Position numbers and translations under genes: made by a program. From assembly GCF_000738775.1 (NCBI RefSeq), contig NZ_JPOC01000064.1:1-56514 (forward strand): a stretch of 56,514 nucleotides of DNA, read 5' to 3'. Within the stretch, counting starts at the first letter, position 1, and each line of letters opens with the position of its first letter. Below the pieces are notes generated by a model that did no database searches, was not told where the DNA came from, and saw only the letters and a list, made by a program, of their open reading frames with translations. This DNA comes from Prescottella defluvii. GTDB taxonomy: Bacteria > Actinomycetota > Actinomycetes > Mycobacteriales > Mycobacteriaceae. Shown one piece after another: positions 18,448-28,563 of this stretch.

Positions 18448-18792
18448 GACGGCGTCGGCGACCTGCACGATCACCGGTTCCCGATCGCCCGGTCCGTCCG
18501 GATCCGGCCCCGCCGTCTTCGGACGAGCTGAAACGAATCGGTCGCCGGATCGCCCAGTCATTGCTACCGTCACCGCACACAAGGAAACCGACAGGACTGG
18601 TGCGCGGGGTTGCGCCATCCCGGATGAAAGGCGGACCCGCGCAGATGATGTCGACGTCGTGCCCTCGCTCGGTTCGTCGACTGATTCCCGCGACCGTCGG
18701 ATTCTGTTCCACCCGTGATCTGACGGGCTCGATTTCTTGTGGTTCAACCGGTCCGATTCGGACCTGATTCGACCTTCGAGAAGGGTGCACGC
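18448..18792. other. 345-bp intergenic region before the M23 gene
   Basis: No gene or RNA could be supported. The region should hold the promoter of the M23 gene, since the TetR gene ends upstream and the M23 product is unrelated. I looked for a c-di-AMP (ydaO-type) riboswitch, which often precedes actinobacterial wall hydrolase genes, and did not find its conserved segments. Confidence 0.5.
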
Positions 18793-19452
18793 ATGGGAAG
18801 CGCGAAGTTGCGGTTGGGATTCCGGCGGTTGGTTGCGGGTGCATTGGCAGGTGCTGGTCTGACGACAGCCCTCGTGATCGGGTCCGCATCGACTGCAGCA
18901 GCGCAACCAGCGCTTCCACCCTTACCGGGATCGGCCGACATCGCGCAGTTCCTGAACGACGCCGCCGGCGCGATCAACGACGCCGCCGGCGCGATCAACA
19001 ACGTCGCGGGCGCGCTCCAGAGCTTCGACCTCGGTTCCAGTTCGGGGCTGCCGTTCGGCAGCCTGGGGAGCCTCGGTGGCGTCGCCAAGCCGGCCTCCGG
19101 GCCGATCACCACCCGCTTCGGCGGCGGGCACATGGGCATCGACATCGCCGCCAACATGGGCGCGCCGATCTACGCGGTGGCCGACGGCACCGTCATCAAT
19201 GCCGGTCCCGCATCGGGATTCGGTCTGTGGGTCCGGATCAGGCACAACGACGGCACGGTCACCACCTACGGCCACAACGACGTCAACTTCGTCTCCGTCG
19301 GCCAGCGGGTGTTCACCGGCCAGCGCATCGCCAACGTCGGTAACCGGGGCAACTCGACCGGCCCGCACCTGCACTTCGAGGTCGATCTGCCGGGCGGAAT
19401 CAAGACCGACCCCATCACCTGGCTGGCGACGCGCGGCGTCCTGATGTTCTGA
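18793..19452 (+). CDS. Secreted M23-family (LytM-like) peptidoglycan peptidase
   Basis: A 219-residue exported protein. A signal peptide (basic start, hydrophobic 13-30, AAA|Q near residue 37) is followed by a short coiled segment with three heptads (NDAAGAI, NDAAGAI, NNVAGAL). The M23 domain has the first zinc ligands HMGID (His113, Asp117) and the closing HLHFEV near residue 193. Zinc M23 enzymes cut peptide cross-links in the wall, but some actinobacterial members mainly act as activators. The ATG at 18793 has GAGAAGGG upstream; an in-frame earlier ATG at 18739 would spoil the signal peptide. A hairpin terminator follows. Confidence 0.9.
   Translation: MGSAKLRLGFRRLVAGALAGAGLTTALVIGSASTAAAQPALPPLPGSADIAQFLNDAAGAINDAAGAINNVAGALQSFDLGSSSGLPFGSLGSLGGVAKPASGPITTRFGGGHMGIDIAANMGAPIYAVADGTVINAGPASGFGLWVRIRHNDGTVTTYGHNDVNFVSVGQRVFTGQRIANVGNRGNSTGPHLHFEVDLPGGIKTDPITWLATRGVLMF
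18955..19017 (+). repeat. Three 21-bp tandem repeats in the M23 gene
   Basis: Units 18955-18975 and 18976-18996 are identical; 18997-19017 is a diverged third copy. Each encodes one heptad (NDAAGAI, NDAAGAI, NNVAGAL), suggesting a short amphipathic helix between the signal peptide and the peptidase domain. Copy number may vary between strains. Confidence 0.85.
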
Positions 19453-19499
19453 CGGACGCTCGACACGGCCGGGACGCATCGGTCCGCTCGGAACGGTTC

Positions 19500-19536
19500 G
19501 GGCCGCACCGTCGAGGAGTCCTCGACGGTGCGGCCC
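19500..19536. terminator. Hairpin terminator between the M23 and RidA genes
   Basis: Arms 19500-19516 and 19520-19536 form a perfect 17-bp GC-rich stem with a 3-nt loop and no U-tract. It lies between two convergent genes and probably serves both. Confidence 0.88.
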
Positions 19537-19557
19537 GTTGCGGCGGCTGTGACGCGC

Positions 19558-19923
19558 TCAGTCGGTGACGACGGCGTCGGCCTCGATCTCGATCAGCAGG
19601 TCGGAGTCGATGAGCGCGCTCACCTCGAGAATGGTGGTGGCCGGGCGGATCTCGCCGAAGACCTCACCGTGGGCGAGGGCGGCCTCCTCCCACTTCGACA
19701 TGTCCCGCAGGTACATGCGGGTGCGGATCACGTCGTCGAGCGAAGCCCCGGCCTCGGTCAGCGATGCCGCGATCGTCGCGAGCGCTCCGCGCGTCTGCTC
19801 CTCGAGGGTGGCGCCGGGGGAGGTGGTGCCGGACACCGCGATCTGGTTCCCGATCCGCACTGCGCGGGAGTAGCCGATCTTGGGCTCCCACTCGGACCCG
19901 GAGGAGATGTTCATTCTGGTCAT
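19558..19923 (-). CDS. RidA-family (YjgF/YER057c) protein
   Basis: A 121-residue protein of the RidA family, whose classical members hydrolyse reactive enamine/imine intermediates from PLP enzymes. Visible family features are the YSRAVRIGNQIAVSGTTS strand, EEQTRGALATIAASL and the C-terminal IEIEADAVV. Some actinobacterial subgroups have unknown substrates. The ATG at 19923 (MTRMNISS) or 19914 could start the gene; neither has a clear ribosome site. It is divergent from the radical-SAM gene, and the 119-bp gap holds a candidate SOS box. Confidence 0.88.
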   Translation of the reverse strand: MTRMNISSGSEWEPKIGYSRAVRIGNQIAVSGTTSPGATLEEQTRGALATIAASLTEAGASLDDVIRTRMYLRDMSKWEEAALAHGEVFGEIRPATTILEVSALIDSDLLIEIEADAVVTD

Positions 19924-19983
19924 GGTCGGAGATTGTGGCAGTCGAATGTTTCGGGCATGTGGCGGGACTTCACACCGCCGGCA

Positions 19984-19999
19984 TCGAACAGTTCTTCGA
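19984..19999. promoter_or_regulatory. Candidate LexA (SOS) box
   Basis: TCGAACAGTTCTTCGA matches the actinobacterial SOS consensus TCGAAC-N4-GTTCGA at 11 of 12 fixed positions. It is centred about 50 nt before the start of the radical-SAM gene, whose mycobacterial equivalent (Rv2578c) I recall as a LexA-regulon member. Confidence 0.7.
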
Positions 20000-20042
20000 A
20001 GAATCGGTTGACACGAGTTAGCACGCATGTTCGACTGAGGTC

Positions 20043-21068
20043 ATGAGGTGGCAGGGTCAGACGCTCGACGCGGACGACGGCGCGCTTCCAGGTCTCGAGC
20101 GTGCCGGCCTGGTCCGGAGCATTCAGACGCCGGAGTTCGAGGGAATCACCTTTCACGAGGTGCTCTGCAAGAGCGCGCTCAACAGGGTGCCGGAGGGTGC
20201 GTCGTTGCCGTTCGACTTCACCGTCAACGCCTTTCGGGGGTGCGCTCACGCGTGCCGCTACTGCTTCGCGCGGCCCACCCACGAGTATCTGGATCTGGAT
20301 TCGGGGCACGACTTCGATTCCCAGGTCGTGGTGAAGATGAACATCGCCGCGGTGCTCCGGCGCGAGCTGTCCCGGCGCTCGTGGAAACGGGATCACGTCG
20401 CGCTCGGCACCAACACCGACCCGTATCAGCGCGCCGAGGGACGCTACCGGCTGATGCCGGGCATCATCGGTGCGCTCACCGAATCACGCACGCCCTTCTC
20501 GATTCTGACGAAGGGCACCCTGCTGCGGAGGGATCTTCCACTGCTGCGGCACGCGGCCGAACGGGTGTCGGTCGGCGTAGGGGTGTCGCTCGCGATCCAC
20601 GATCCCGAGTTGCAGAAGGCCGTCGAGCCGGGGACGCCGTCGCCGCGGGCGCGGCTCGAACTCATCCGAGCCGTCACCGACGCCGGGTTGCCGTGCAACG
20701 TCATGGTGGCCCCGGTGATCCCGTACCTGACCGATTCGACCGCGCACCTTGACGGGCTGCTGGCCGCCATCGCCGAGGCCGGGGCGACCGGGGTGACGAT
20801 CTTCCCGATGCACCTGCGGGGCAGCACCCGGGGGTGGTTCCTGGAGTGGCTCGCGTCCGAACATCCCGCGCTGGTCCGGAGGTACCGGCAACTCTACGGT
20901 CGCGGTGCCTACGTCACACCCGAGTACAAGGCCTGGCTCCGGTCGCGGGTGGAGCCGATGGTCGAGAAGTACGGCTTGGGAGGGCATGCGGAGCATCGTG
21001 CCGTTGCCGTCCCGGACCGCCGCGAACTTGTCGGTGCCGGAGCAGCGCCCGCGCTGACGTTGTTCTGA
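20043..21068 (+). CDS. Radical SAM protein, Rv2578c/SplB-like
   Basis: A 341-residue radical-SAM enzyme. The iron-sulphur motif is CxxxCxxC with Cys67, Cys71 and Cys74 (GCAHACRYCFARPTHEYL). The family resembles spore-photoproduct-lyase-like proteins such as M. tuberculosis Rv2578c. LGTNTDPYQRAEGRYRL and LTKGTLLRRDLPLL are well-conserved-looking parts of the barrel. The reaction is not known; the SOS box upstream suggests a role after DNA damage. The ATG at 20043 has GAGG very close (20037-20040), so the ribosome site is not ideal. The gene stands alone on this strand. Confidence 0.88.
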   Translation: MRWQGQTLDADDGALPGLERAGLVRSIQTPEFEGITFHEVLCKSALNRVPEGASLPFDFTVNAFRGCAHACRYCFARPTHEYLDLDSGHDFDSQVVVKMNIAAVLRRELSRRSWKRDHVALGTNTDPYQRAEGRYRLMPGIIGALTESRTPFSILTKGTLLRRDLPLLRHAAERVSVGVGVSLAIHDPELQKAVEPGTPSPRARLELIRAVTDAGLPCNVMVAPVIPYLTDSTAHLDGLLAAIAEAGATGVTIFPMHLRGSTRGWFLEWLASEHPALVRRYRQLYGRGAYVTPEYKAWLRSRVEPMVEKYGLGGHAEHRAVAVPDRRELVGAGAAPALTLF

Positions 21069-21404
21069 GGCGCCGGCCCGTCCCTCGGGATTCGGCCGCT
21101 GGGCAGGGCTCGAACCCCGCGTCCAGCGGAACCGCAGTGACCGTGACGGTGGCGAGCACTCACGCCGATACGGGTGCCCACCGGCACGTGCCGCGGCCCC
21201 CCCGTACCTCTCTCGGTGCGGGGGCCGGCGCTCACGCAGGCCAGGTGTCCCGCTTGCCCGTTCGGCCACGCGGTCGATCGCCCAGGTGTCGAGGGTGTGG
21301 CGATTGTCGTAGGTGGTGTTTTCTCGTGGGTGACTGCGAGCCGGACGATGTCCCGGTGGGACTCGACCGAGAAGGTCGCTACGGACATATGTCAACGGGC
21401 AGGC
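21069..21404. other. 336-bp intergenic region between convergent genes
   Basis: No gene is supported. It contains the hairpin at 21199-21224 and a 12-bp palindrome CGGCACGTGCCG at 21182-21193. The minus strand near 21260-21395 reads as plausible protein in short stretches (for example DNRHTLDTWAIDRVAER) but has no start and ribosome site that I can defend; it may be a decayed gene end. Confidence 0.4.
21199..21224. terminator. Probable hairpin terminator
   Basis: Arms 21199-21208 and 21215-21224 pair over 10 bp (one G-U) with a TCTCTC loop. It lies between the convergent radical-SAM and thiolase genes. Confidence 0.55.
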
Positions 21405-22556
21405 TCAGTCCAGTCGTTCGACGATCAGGACGTTCGCGGTTCCTCCGCCCTCGCACATCGTCTGCAGGCCGAACCGCCCGCCCGTGCGCTCGAGCTCGTG
21501 CAGCATCGTCGCGAACAGCTTGGTTCCGGTCGCGCCCAGCGGGTGACCGAGCGCGATCCCGCCGCCGTTGACGTTGACGCGGTTCGGGTCGGCCCCCGTT
21601 TCGGCGACCCAGGCCAGCACCACGGATGCGAAGGCCTCGTTGACCTCGATGACGTCGAAGTCGTCGATGTGCATCCCGGTGCGGCGCAACGCGTGTTCGG
21701 TGGCCGGGATCGGCGCGGTGAGCATGAAGACCGGGTCGTCGCCGCGGGCGCTCAGGTGATGGATCCTCGCGCGCGGCCGCAGGCCGTGTGCCCGGACGGC
21801 CGCCTCGGACGCGACGAGCGTCGCGCTCGCGCCGTCGCAGATCTGGCTCGCCAGCGCGGCGGTCACGCGTCCGCCCGGCCGCAGCGTCGGCAGGGCGGCC
21901 ATCGCCGCGCGGCTCGTGTTCCGCGGGCACTCGTCCGCCGCGAACGCGCCGACGGGGGCGATCTCGGCGTCGAAGCGGCCCAGTGCTGCGGCCGTGCGGG
22001 CGCGCTCGTGACTACGCAGAGCCCACCGCTCCATGTCCTCGCGGCTGATGCCCCACTTCTCGGCGATGAGTTCGGCGGCGCGGAACTGGGAGATTTCCTC
22101 GTTGCCGTAGCGCCGATGCCATCCGGCGGAACCGGATTGCGGCTCCTCGAACCCGTATCGGCGGCCGGCCGTCATGGCTGCGGAGATGGGGATACGGCTC
22201 ATGCTCTGGACGCCGCCCGCGACGACCAGATCGGCGGTCCCGCTCAGCACCGCCTGCGCGGCGAAGTGCAGGGCCTGCTGGCTCGACCCGCACTGCCGAT
22301 CGACGGTCACCCCGGGAACGTGCTCGGGCAGCCCTGCGGCCAGGCCGGCGGTGCGTGCGATGTTGCCGGCCTGGCCGCCGATCGCGTCGACGCAGCCGAA
22401 GACGACGTCGTCGATGGCGGCCGGGTCGATCGGGGTGCGGTCGAGGAGTGAACGGATTGCGCTCGCTCCCAGGTCGATCGGGTGGACGGACGCCAAGGCG
22501 CCGTTCTTCTTGCCGACCGGGGTACGGATCGCGTCGATGATGTACGCCTCGCCCAT
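21405..22556 (-). CDS. Acetyl-CoA acetyltransferase / thiolase
   Basis: A 383-residue thiolase that either cleaves 3-ketoacyl-CoA (degradative) or condenses acetyl-CoA. The active-site nucleophile is Cys89 in DRQCGSSQQAL. The catalytic GHPLGATG has His338 and the C-terminal CEGGGTANV has Cys368. NEAFASVVLAW is the conserved NEAF box. The ATG at 22556 is preceded by GAGGAGC; a longer in-frame start at 22706 lacks support. An AT-rich palindrome just upstream is a likely operator. It is not next to a hydratase or dehydrogenase gene, so the pathway is not fixed. Confidence 0.93.
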   Translation of the reverse strand: MGEAYIIDAIRTPVGKKNGALASVHPIDLGASAIRSLLDRTPIDPAAIDDVVFGCVDAIGGQAGNIARTAGLAAGLPEHVPGVTVDRQCGSSQQALHFAAQAVLSGTADLVVAGGVQSMSRIPISAAMTAGRRYGFEEPQSGSAGWHRRYGNEEISQFRAAELIAEKWGISREDMERWALRSHERARTAAALGRFDAEIAPVGAFAADECPRNTSRAAMAALPTLRPGGRVTAALASQICDGASATLVASEAAVRAHGLRPRARIHHLSARGDDPVFMLTAPIPATEHALRRTGMHIDDFDVIEVNEAFASVVLAWVAETGADPNRVNVNGGGIALGHPLGATGTKLFATMLHELERTGGRFGLQTMCEGGGTANVLIVERLD

Positions 22557-22581
22557 GGGACGCTCCTCGGGATTAAGTAGG

Positions 22582-22596
22582 TAGATAATTAATCTA
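22582..22596. promoter_or_regulatory. AT-rich palindrome upstream of the thiolase gene
   Basis: TAGAT-AATTA-ATCTA is a 5-5-5 inverted repeat, 26-40 nt before the thiolase ATG, inside a 30-bp AT-rich island (22571-22600). In position it fits an operator overlapping the -10. The regulator is unknown and none is encoded next to it. Confidence 0.5.
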
Positions 22597-22723
22597 TATA
22601 CCGTCCCGGGGTGAACGTCCACCCCCGGAGATCGGGGGGACTTCTGCCGGGGAACCTCCCCGCCGAATCCTGCTGGGACGGGTAGGTTCCCGCGGTAGGG
22701 CGGCAATCGGGGCGGAGGGTGCG

Positions 22724-23893
22724 ATGAGCGGCGATGACACGCAAGGCGACTCGCAGGGCGGCTCGGACGGACGCACGTCGATCGGCGACCTCGCTCGCAT
22801 GGTGAATCTGCGCTCGCTACGGGTGGCGATCGTCTACGTCCTGCTCGCGGTTGCGGCGTACCAGATCGCGGGCTGGATGTTCGTTCACATCCGGGACTTC
22901 CTCGGCATACTCTTCCTCGCGTGGCTCGCGAGCGTGACCATCGAACCGGTCGTCGACCGACTGGAACGGGCCGGGCTCCGGCGGGGCGCCGGAACCGGGC
23001 TGGTGCTGTTCGGGACGATCCTGTTCGCGATCGGGTTCATCGCGATCTTCGGTGCGTTGCTCGCGGAGCAACTCGCGCAGTTGCTCGGCGCACTGCCCGA
23101 CGCCCTCACTCACGTCACGGAATGGGCGAACAAGCAGTTCGGCACCGATTTCGCCACGGGCAAGGATTTGATCAACATCACGCCCGAGACCATCCAGAGC
23201 CTCGCCGAGAGGTTCACCCCCGGGGTCCTCGGTGTCGTGTCGACACTGGTCGGCGCCGTGTTCCAGGCGGCGACGGTGCTGCTGTTCGTCTTCTACATGT
23301 CGGCGCAGGCACCGCAACTACGCAAGACCATTTCGGGTTGGTTCCCGGCGCGCCAGCAGAAGGTGATCGCAACCGTGTGGGAGATCTCCGTCGACAAGGC
23401 GGGCGGGTATGTCGTGTCCCGCGTCATCCTCGCGGCATGCAGCGCTGTCGCGACGGGGATCTTCTTCCTGGTGATCGGCGTCCCGTACTGGCTTCCGCTC
23501 GCGATCTGGACCGGCGTCGTCTCCCAGTTCATCCCCACCATCGGTACCTACCTCGCGATCGGGCTGCCCGCGATCATCGCGGCGGCAGCGCAACCCCTCG
23601 ACGCGGTATGGGTGGTGCTGTTCGGGACCGCGTACCAGCAGATCGAGAACTATCTCCTCCACCCGCGGATCACGTCCCGGACCGTCGCGATCCATCCCGC
23701 GGTCGCCTTCGGGTCGGTCATCGTCGGGGCCTCACTGTTCGGAGCGGTCGGCGCGCTGGTCTCGGTGCCGGTCGTCGCGGTGATCCAGGCGATCGTCGAA
23801 ACGTACGGCCGCCGATACGAACTGGTCCAGGAAGTGGGCGCGGAGTCCGGGGCGTCGGAGAATGACGATCGGGATCGCGACGACGGCGACTGA
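22724..23893 (+). CDS. AI-2E family membrane protein (PerM/YdiK-like)
   Basis: A 389-residue inner-membrane protein of the AI-2E transporter family (PF01594). The hydrophobic segments match the family: two near the N-terminus (about 25-70), one near 85-110, then after an extracytoplasmic loop the last four or five. GTYLAIGLPAI and AYQQIENYLLHPRI are family-typical. Members export varied small molecules or ions; the name does not prove autoinducer transport. The ATG at 22724 follows GGAGGG at 22714-22719. It is divergent from the thiolase gene, and its stop comes 5 nt before the stop of the acyl-CoA synthetase gene. Confidence 0.9.
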   Translation: MSGDDTQGDSQGGSDGRTSIGDLARMVNLRSLRVAIVYVLLAVAAYQIAGWMFVHIRDFLGILFLAWLASVTIEPVVDRLERAGLRRGAGTGLVLFGTILFAIGFIAIFGALLAEQLAQLLGALPDALTHVTEWANKQFGTDFATGKDLINITPETIQSLAERFTPGVLGVVSTLVGAVFQAATVLLFVFYMSAQAPQLRKTISGWFPARQQKVIATVWEISVDKAGGYVVSRVILAACSAVATGIFFLVIGVPYWLPLAIWTGVVSQFIPTIGTYLAIGLPAIIAAAAQPLDAVWVVLFGTAYQQIENYLLHPRITSRTVAIHPAVAFGSVIVGASLFGAVGALVSVPVVAVIQAIVETYGRRYELVQEVGAESGASENDDRDRDDGD

Positions 23894-23898
23894 CGGTG

Positions 23899-25422
23899 TC
23901 AGTGCGCCGTCCAATACGGAGCCCGCAGGGTGCGTTTGGTGAGCTTTCCCATCGTGGTGCGCCCGAGGTCGTCGCGGAACTCGAACACGCGCGGGACCTT
24001 GTAGCCCGCGAGCGACGTGCGACAGTGCTCGACGAGATCGGCCGCCGACGGCGCCTGCCCGCGGGGGACCACCAGCGCCAGCAGGGACTCGCCCATATCG
24101 GCGTCCGGCACACCGATCACCGCGACGTCGGCGACGCCCGGGTGGGTGGCGAGCACGGTCTCGATCTCGGCGGGATAGATGTTCACGCCGCCGGAGATGA
24201 TCATGTCGGTTTCACGGTCGGTGATGAACACGAAGCCCTGATCGTCGACATAGCCGACGTCACCGAGGGTGAACAGGCCGGGACGGATCAGCGCATCGGA
24301 CGTCTTCTGGTCGGCATTGAGGTAGGCGACCGAACGGCCGTCGCGTTCCTCGAACGCGAGACGGCCCTCGTGCCCGGTGGGCAGTTCGCTTCCGTCGGCG
24401 CCGACCGCGACGGCCCGGATGAACGGTGGCCGCACCCGGCCGACGCTGCCCGGGCGGATCAGCCACTCGTCGCTCGTGATGCCGCACAGCGGGCCGGATT
24501 CGCTGCCCCCGTAGGAATCGAACAGCACCGGGCCGAACCAGTCGATCATCGCGCGCTTGACGTCCCGTGGACACGGGGCACCGGTGTGCGTGACGAGCCG
24601 GAGTGAACTGACGTCGTAGCGGGTGCGGACGTCGTCGGGCAGCGACAGCAGCCGGTGGAAATGTGTGGGCACCATCAGCGTGGTCGTGATGCGGTGCTGT
24701 TGGATCGTCGCGAGGACGGTCTCGGCGTCGAACCTCTCGAGGACCGTGACCGGACGTCCGGCCGCGACGAGGCGGACGCCACCGAGCGGGCCGGTGTGGT
24801 GCAGCGGGCCGACCACGAGATGTCCGGGCCACTGTGCCAGCGGCAATGCACCCATCGACCGGACGTACCGGTCGACGCTCGCGCCCGGATCGGGGCTCCC
24901 GGCGAGGCTGTTGACGCCCTTCGGCCGGCCTGTGGTCCCGGACGTGTAGCTCAGGAAGGGCATCGCCGGAACCTCGGTCGGGGGAGCGGCATCCGACGCC
25001 GCAGCCAGCCAGGCGTCCCAGTCGACGACTCTCGCGCCGTCGGACCGCCAGCCCACGACCAGCGGCACCCCGGCCGCCCGGGCCGCCTCCGCACCCACCG
25101 CCGCCGTCTCCGCGCCGACGAACAGTGCGTCGGCGCGGGAGTCCTCGAGGATGTAGGCCAGCTCCGAGGCGGTCAGGTGAGCGCTCGCCGGCACCGGCGA
25201 GCAGCCTGCGTAGATGATGCCGACGTGCGCGAGGATCGTCTCCGCCGAGTTGCGCGCGAACACCGCGACCCGACGGTCGGGGCCGACGACGTGCTCGCGC
25301 AGCGCGTTCGCGACCCGGTTCACGACCGACTCGACGTCGGACCACGACAACTCGGCGCGGCCGTCGCGCAGCGCCACCTCGTCGGGTGCGTCGAGCGCAC
25401 GCTCACGGTGCACGGTCGTCAC
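23899..25422 (-). CDS. Acyl-CoA synthetase (AMP-forming, FadD-like)
   Basis: A 507-residue adenylate-forming ligase that activates a carboxylic acid with ATP and couples it to CoA. The P-loop-like motif FLSYTSGTTGRPKG is at about 157-169. SYGGSESG follows, then GDVGYVDDQGFVFITDRETDM (A8 hinge) and the C-terminal GKLTKR with the catalytic Lys. The GTG start at 25422 has AAGGAGG five nt upstream, so the longer in-frame start (25536) is rejected. The substrate could be a fatty, aromatic or dicarboxylic acid. The metallopeptidase gene upstream ends 58 nt before it on the same strand. Confidence 0.92.
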   Translation of the reverse strand: MTTVHRERALDAPDEVALRDGRAELSWSDVESVVNRVANALREHVVGPDRRVAVFARNSAETILAHVGIIYAGCSPVPASAHLTASELAYILEDSRADALFVGAETAAVGAEAARAAGVPLVVGWRSDGARVVDWDAWLAAASDAAPPTEVPAMPFLSYTSGTTGRPKGVNSLAGSPDPGASVDRYVRSMGALPLAQWPGHLVVGPLHHTGPLGGVRLVAAGRPVTVLERFDAETVLATIQQHRITTTLMVPTHFHRLLSLPDDVRTRYDVSSLRLVTHTGAPCPRDVKRAMIDWFGPVLFDSYGGSESGPLCGITSDEWLIRPGSVGRVRPPFIRAVAVGADGSELPTGHEGRLAFEERDGRSVAYLNADQKTSDALIRPGLFTLGDVGYVDDQGFVFITDRETDMIISGGVNIYPAEIETVLATHPGVADVAVIGVPDADMGESLLALVVPRGQAPSAADLVEHCRTSLAGYKVPRVFEFRDDLGRTTMGKLTKRTLRAPYWTAH

Positions 25423-25480
25423 GGCGGCCTCCTTCGAACGATCTACTGCGAGTGTCGAAGACAGGCTATGCGGCGGCCTC

Positions 25481-26419
25481 TCATCGCAGTGCCGGGGGAT
25501 TGTCCAGGCTGCGGGCCGAGTAGGTGTCGCATGCACTCACCTGACCGGTGCCGTATCCGGCCAGGAACCAGGCCTGGCGCTGGTCCGACGACCCGTGGGT
25601 CCAGCCCTCGGGGTTCACCCGTGCACCGGCGGACCGTTGGATCCGGTCGTCGCCCACCGCCGACGCGGCCGACAGCGCGTCGCGGATGTCGTTGTCGGTG
25701 AGCGGCTTCAGGAACGGCTGGGGGTCGTTCGGCCCGGGCTGGGTGGAGGCGTAGTGCGCCCAGATGCCGGCGTAGCAGTCGGCCTGGAGTTCGGTGCGCA
25801 CGGCCTGCGACGTCGCGCCGCGCGGATCCTGCTGCGCCCGCCCGATGTCGCCGAGCTGGTTCTGGATGTGGTGCCCGAACTCGTGGGCCACCACGTACTC
25901 CTGCGCCAGCGGACCGGCGTTGGCGCCGAACCGGTCGACGAGGAGCTGGAAGAAGCTGGTGTCGAAGTAGGCCGTCGAATCGGCCGGGCAGTAGAATGGC
26001 CCCACGTCGCTGGTGGCGTTGCCGCACCCGGTGCTGATCGCACCGGAGAAGAGGATGACCTCCGGTGCGATGTACTTCACGCCGGTCTGTGTGGGGAGTT
26101 GGACGCCCCACACCGCGTCGAGGCTCTCCGCGGTACCCGCGACACGGCAGCCGACGTCGCGGTTCGCGTCGACACCGAACTCGCAGTTCTCGAGCGTCGC
26201 GCCGCTGACGGCGCTGGTGCCCGCGTCGTAGGGGGTGCCGGTGGCCCCGGACAGCCCGCCCAGGATCGAGCCGGGATCGCCGCCCAGGAGCAGCGCTAGG
26301 ACGAGGATGATCAGGCCGCCCGCTCCGCCTCCGAGCGCGATCTTGCCGCCCCGCCTGCCGCCCCCGCCTCCGACGGAGACGCGCCCGGCGTTGATGCGGA
26401 CGTCGTCGTTGAACGTCAT
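25481..26419 (-). CDS. Membrane-anchored neutral zinc metallopeptidase (YpfJ/Rv2575-like)
   Basis: A 312-residue protein of the neutral zinc metallopeptidase family (PF04228). A Gly-rich cytoplasmic start ([11 protein letters not shown]) is followed by one TM segment at about 29-46. The outer domain has the zinc motif HEFGHH (HExxH, near residue 180) in [17 protein letters not shown] and a downstream third ligand in the ELQADCYAG stretch. Its substrate is unknown. The ATG at 26419 has AGGAGC upstream. It is divergent from aspS, as its equivalent lies near aspS in mycobacteria. Confidence 0.92.
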   Translation of the reverse strand: MTFNDDVRINAGRVSVGGGGGRRGGKIALGGGAGGLIILVLALLLGGDPGSILGGLSGATGTPYDAGTSAVSGATLENCEFGVDANRDVGCRVAGTAESLDAVWGVQLPTQTGVKYIAPEVILFSGAISTGCGNATSDVGPFYCPADSTAYFDTSFFQLLVDRFGANAGPLAQEYVVAHEFGHHIQNQLGDIGRAQQDPRGATSQAVRTELQADCYAGIWAHYASTQPGPNDPQPFLKPLTDNDIRDALSAASAVGDDRIQRSAGARVNPEGWTHGSSDQRQAWFLAGYGTGQVSACDTYSARSLDNPPALR

Positions 26420-26587
26420 CGCGATAGCTCCTGTCCCGAACTTCCTGTGCTGGTCGTAACAGCATTCCAGCAATCCGGGCATGCGTTTCCGAATACCCGA
26501 GGGGCCTCCGTAGGATCGCAGCAGAGAAAGACACCGTGCACGACGCACGGATCGACCATTGTGCTGGAAGTTTGTGAAAGGAATCCC

Positions 26588-28369
<1,782 letters not shown>

Positions 28370-28378
28370 TCCCGAACC

Positions 28379-28418
28379 GGAGCCCCGCGTCACGCATCTC
28401 GTCGTGGCGCGGGGCTCC
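28379..28418. terminator. Hairpin terminator after aspS
   Basis: Arms 28379-28394 and 28403-28418 form a 16-bp stem with one G-U pair and an 8-nt loop, beginning 9 nt after the aspS stop. No U-tract follows. Confidence 0.88.
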
Positions 28419-28563
28419 GTCGTCGCACGGCATCTGCCGGCATCCGCGAAGCGGCCGTGACCGACCTGTGACCCGGCATTTGTCCAGGTCGGCGAGATGC
28501 GGGCGGCGGGGCGGGCGTCGATTGTCGGGCCGTGAGCGGCCGCGCCGGGTAAGTTGGTGCTCG

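Noticed and set aside
18448-18792. c-di-AMP (ydaO-type) riboswitch before the secreted M23 gene
   Set aside because: The gene class and leader length fit, but the conserved riboswitch segments are not visible; a covariance-model scan would decide.
21100-21125. tRNA T-arm-like sequence (GGGGTTCGAGCCC on the minus strand)
   Set aside because: The TTCGA loop is there but the stem does not pair properly, and no acceptor, D or anticodon arm can be drawn around it.
20484-21395. Minus-strand ORF through the radical-SAM gene and the following gap
   Set aside because: A short stretch reads like protein (DNRHTLDTWAIDRVAER), but most of it is antisense to a clear gene. At best it is the remnant of a decayed gene.
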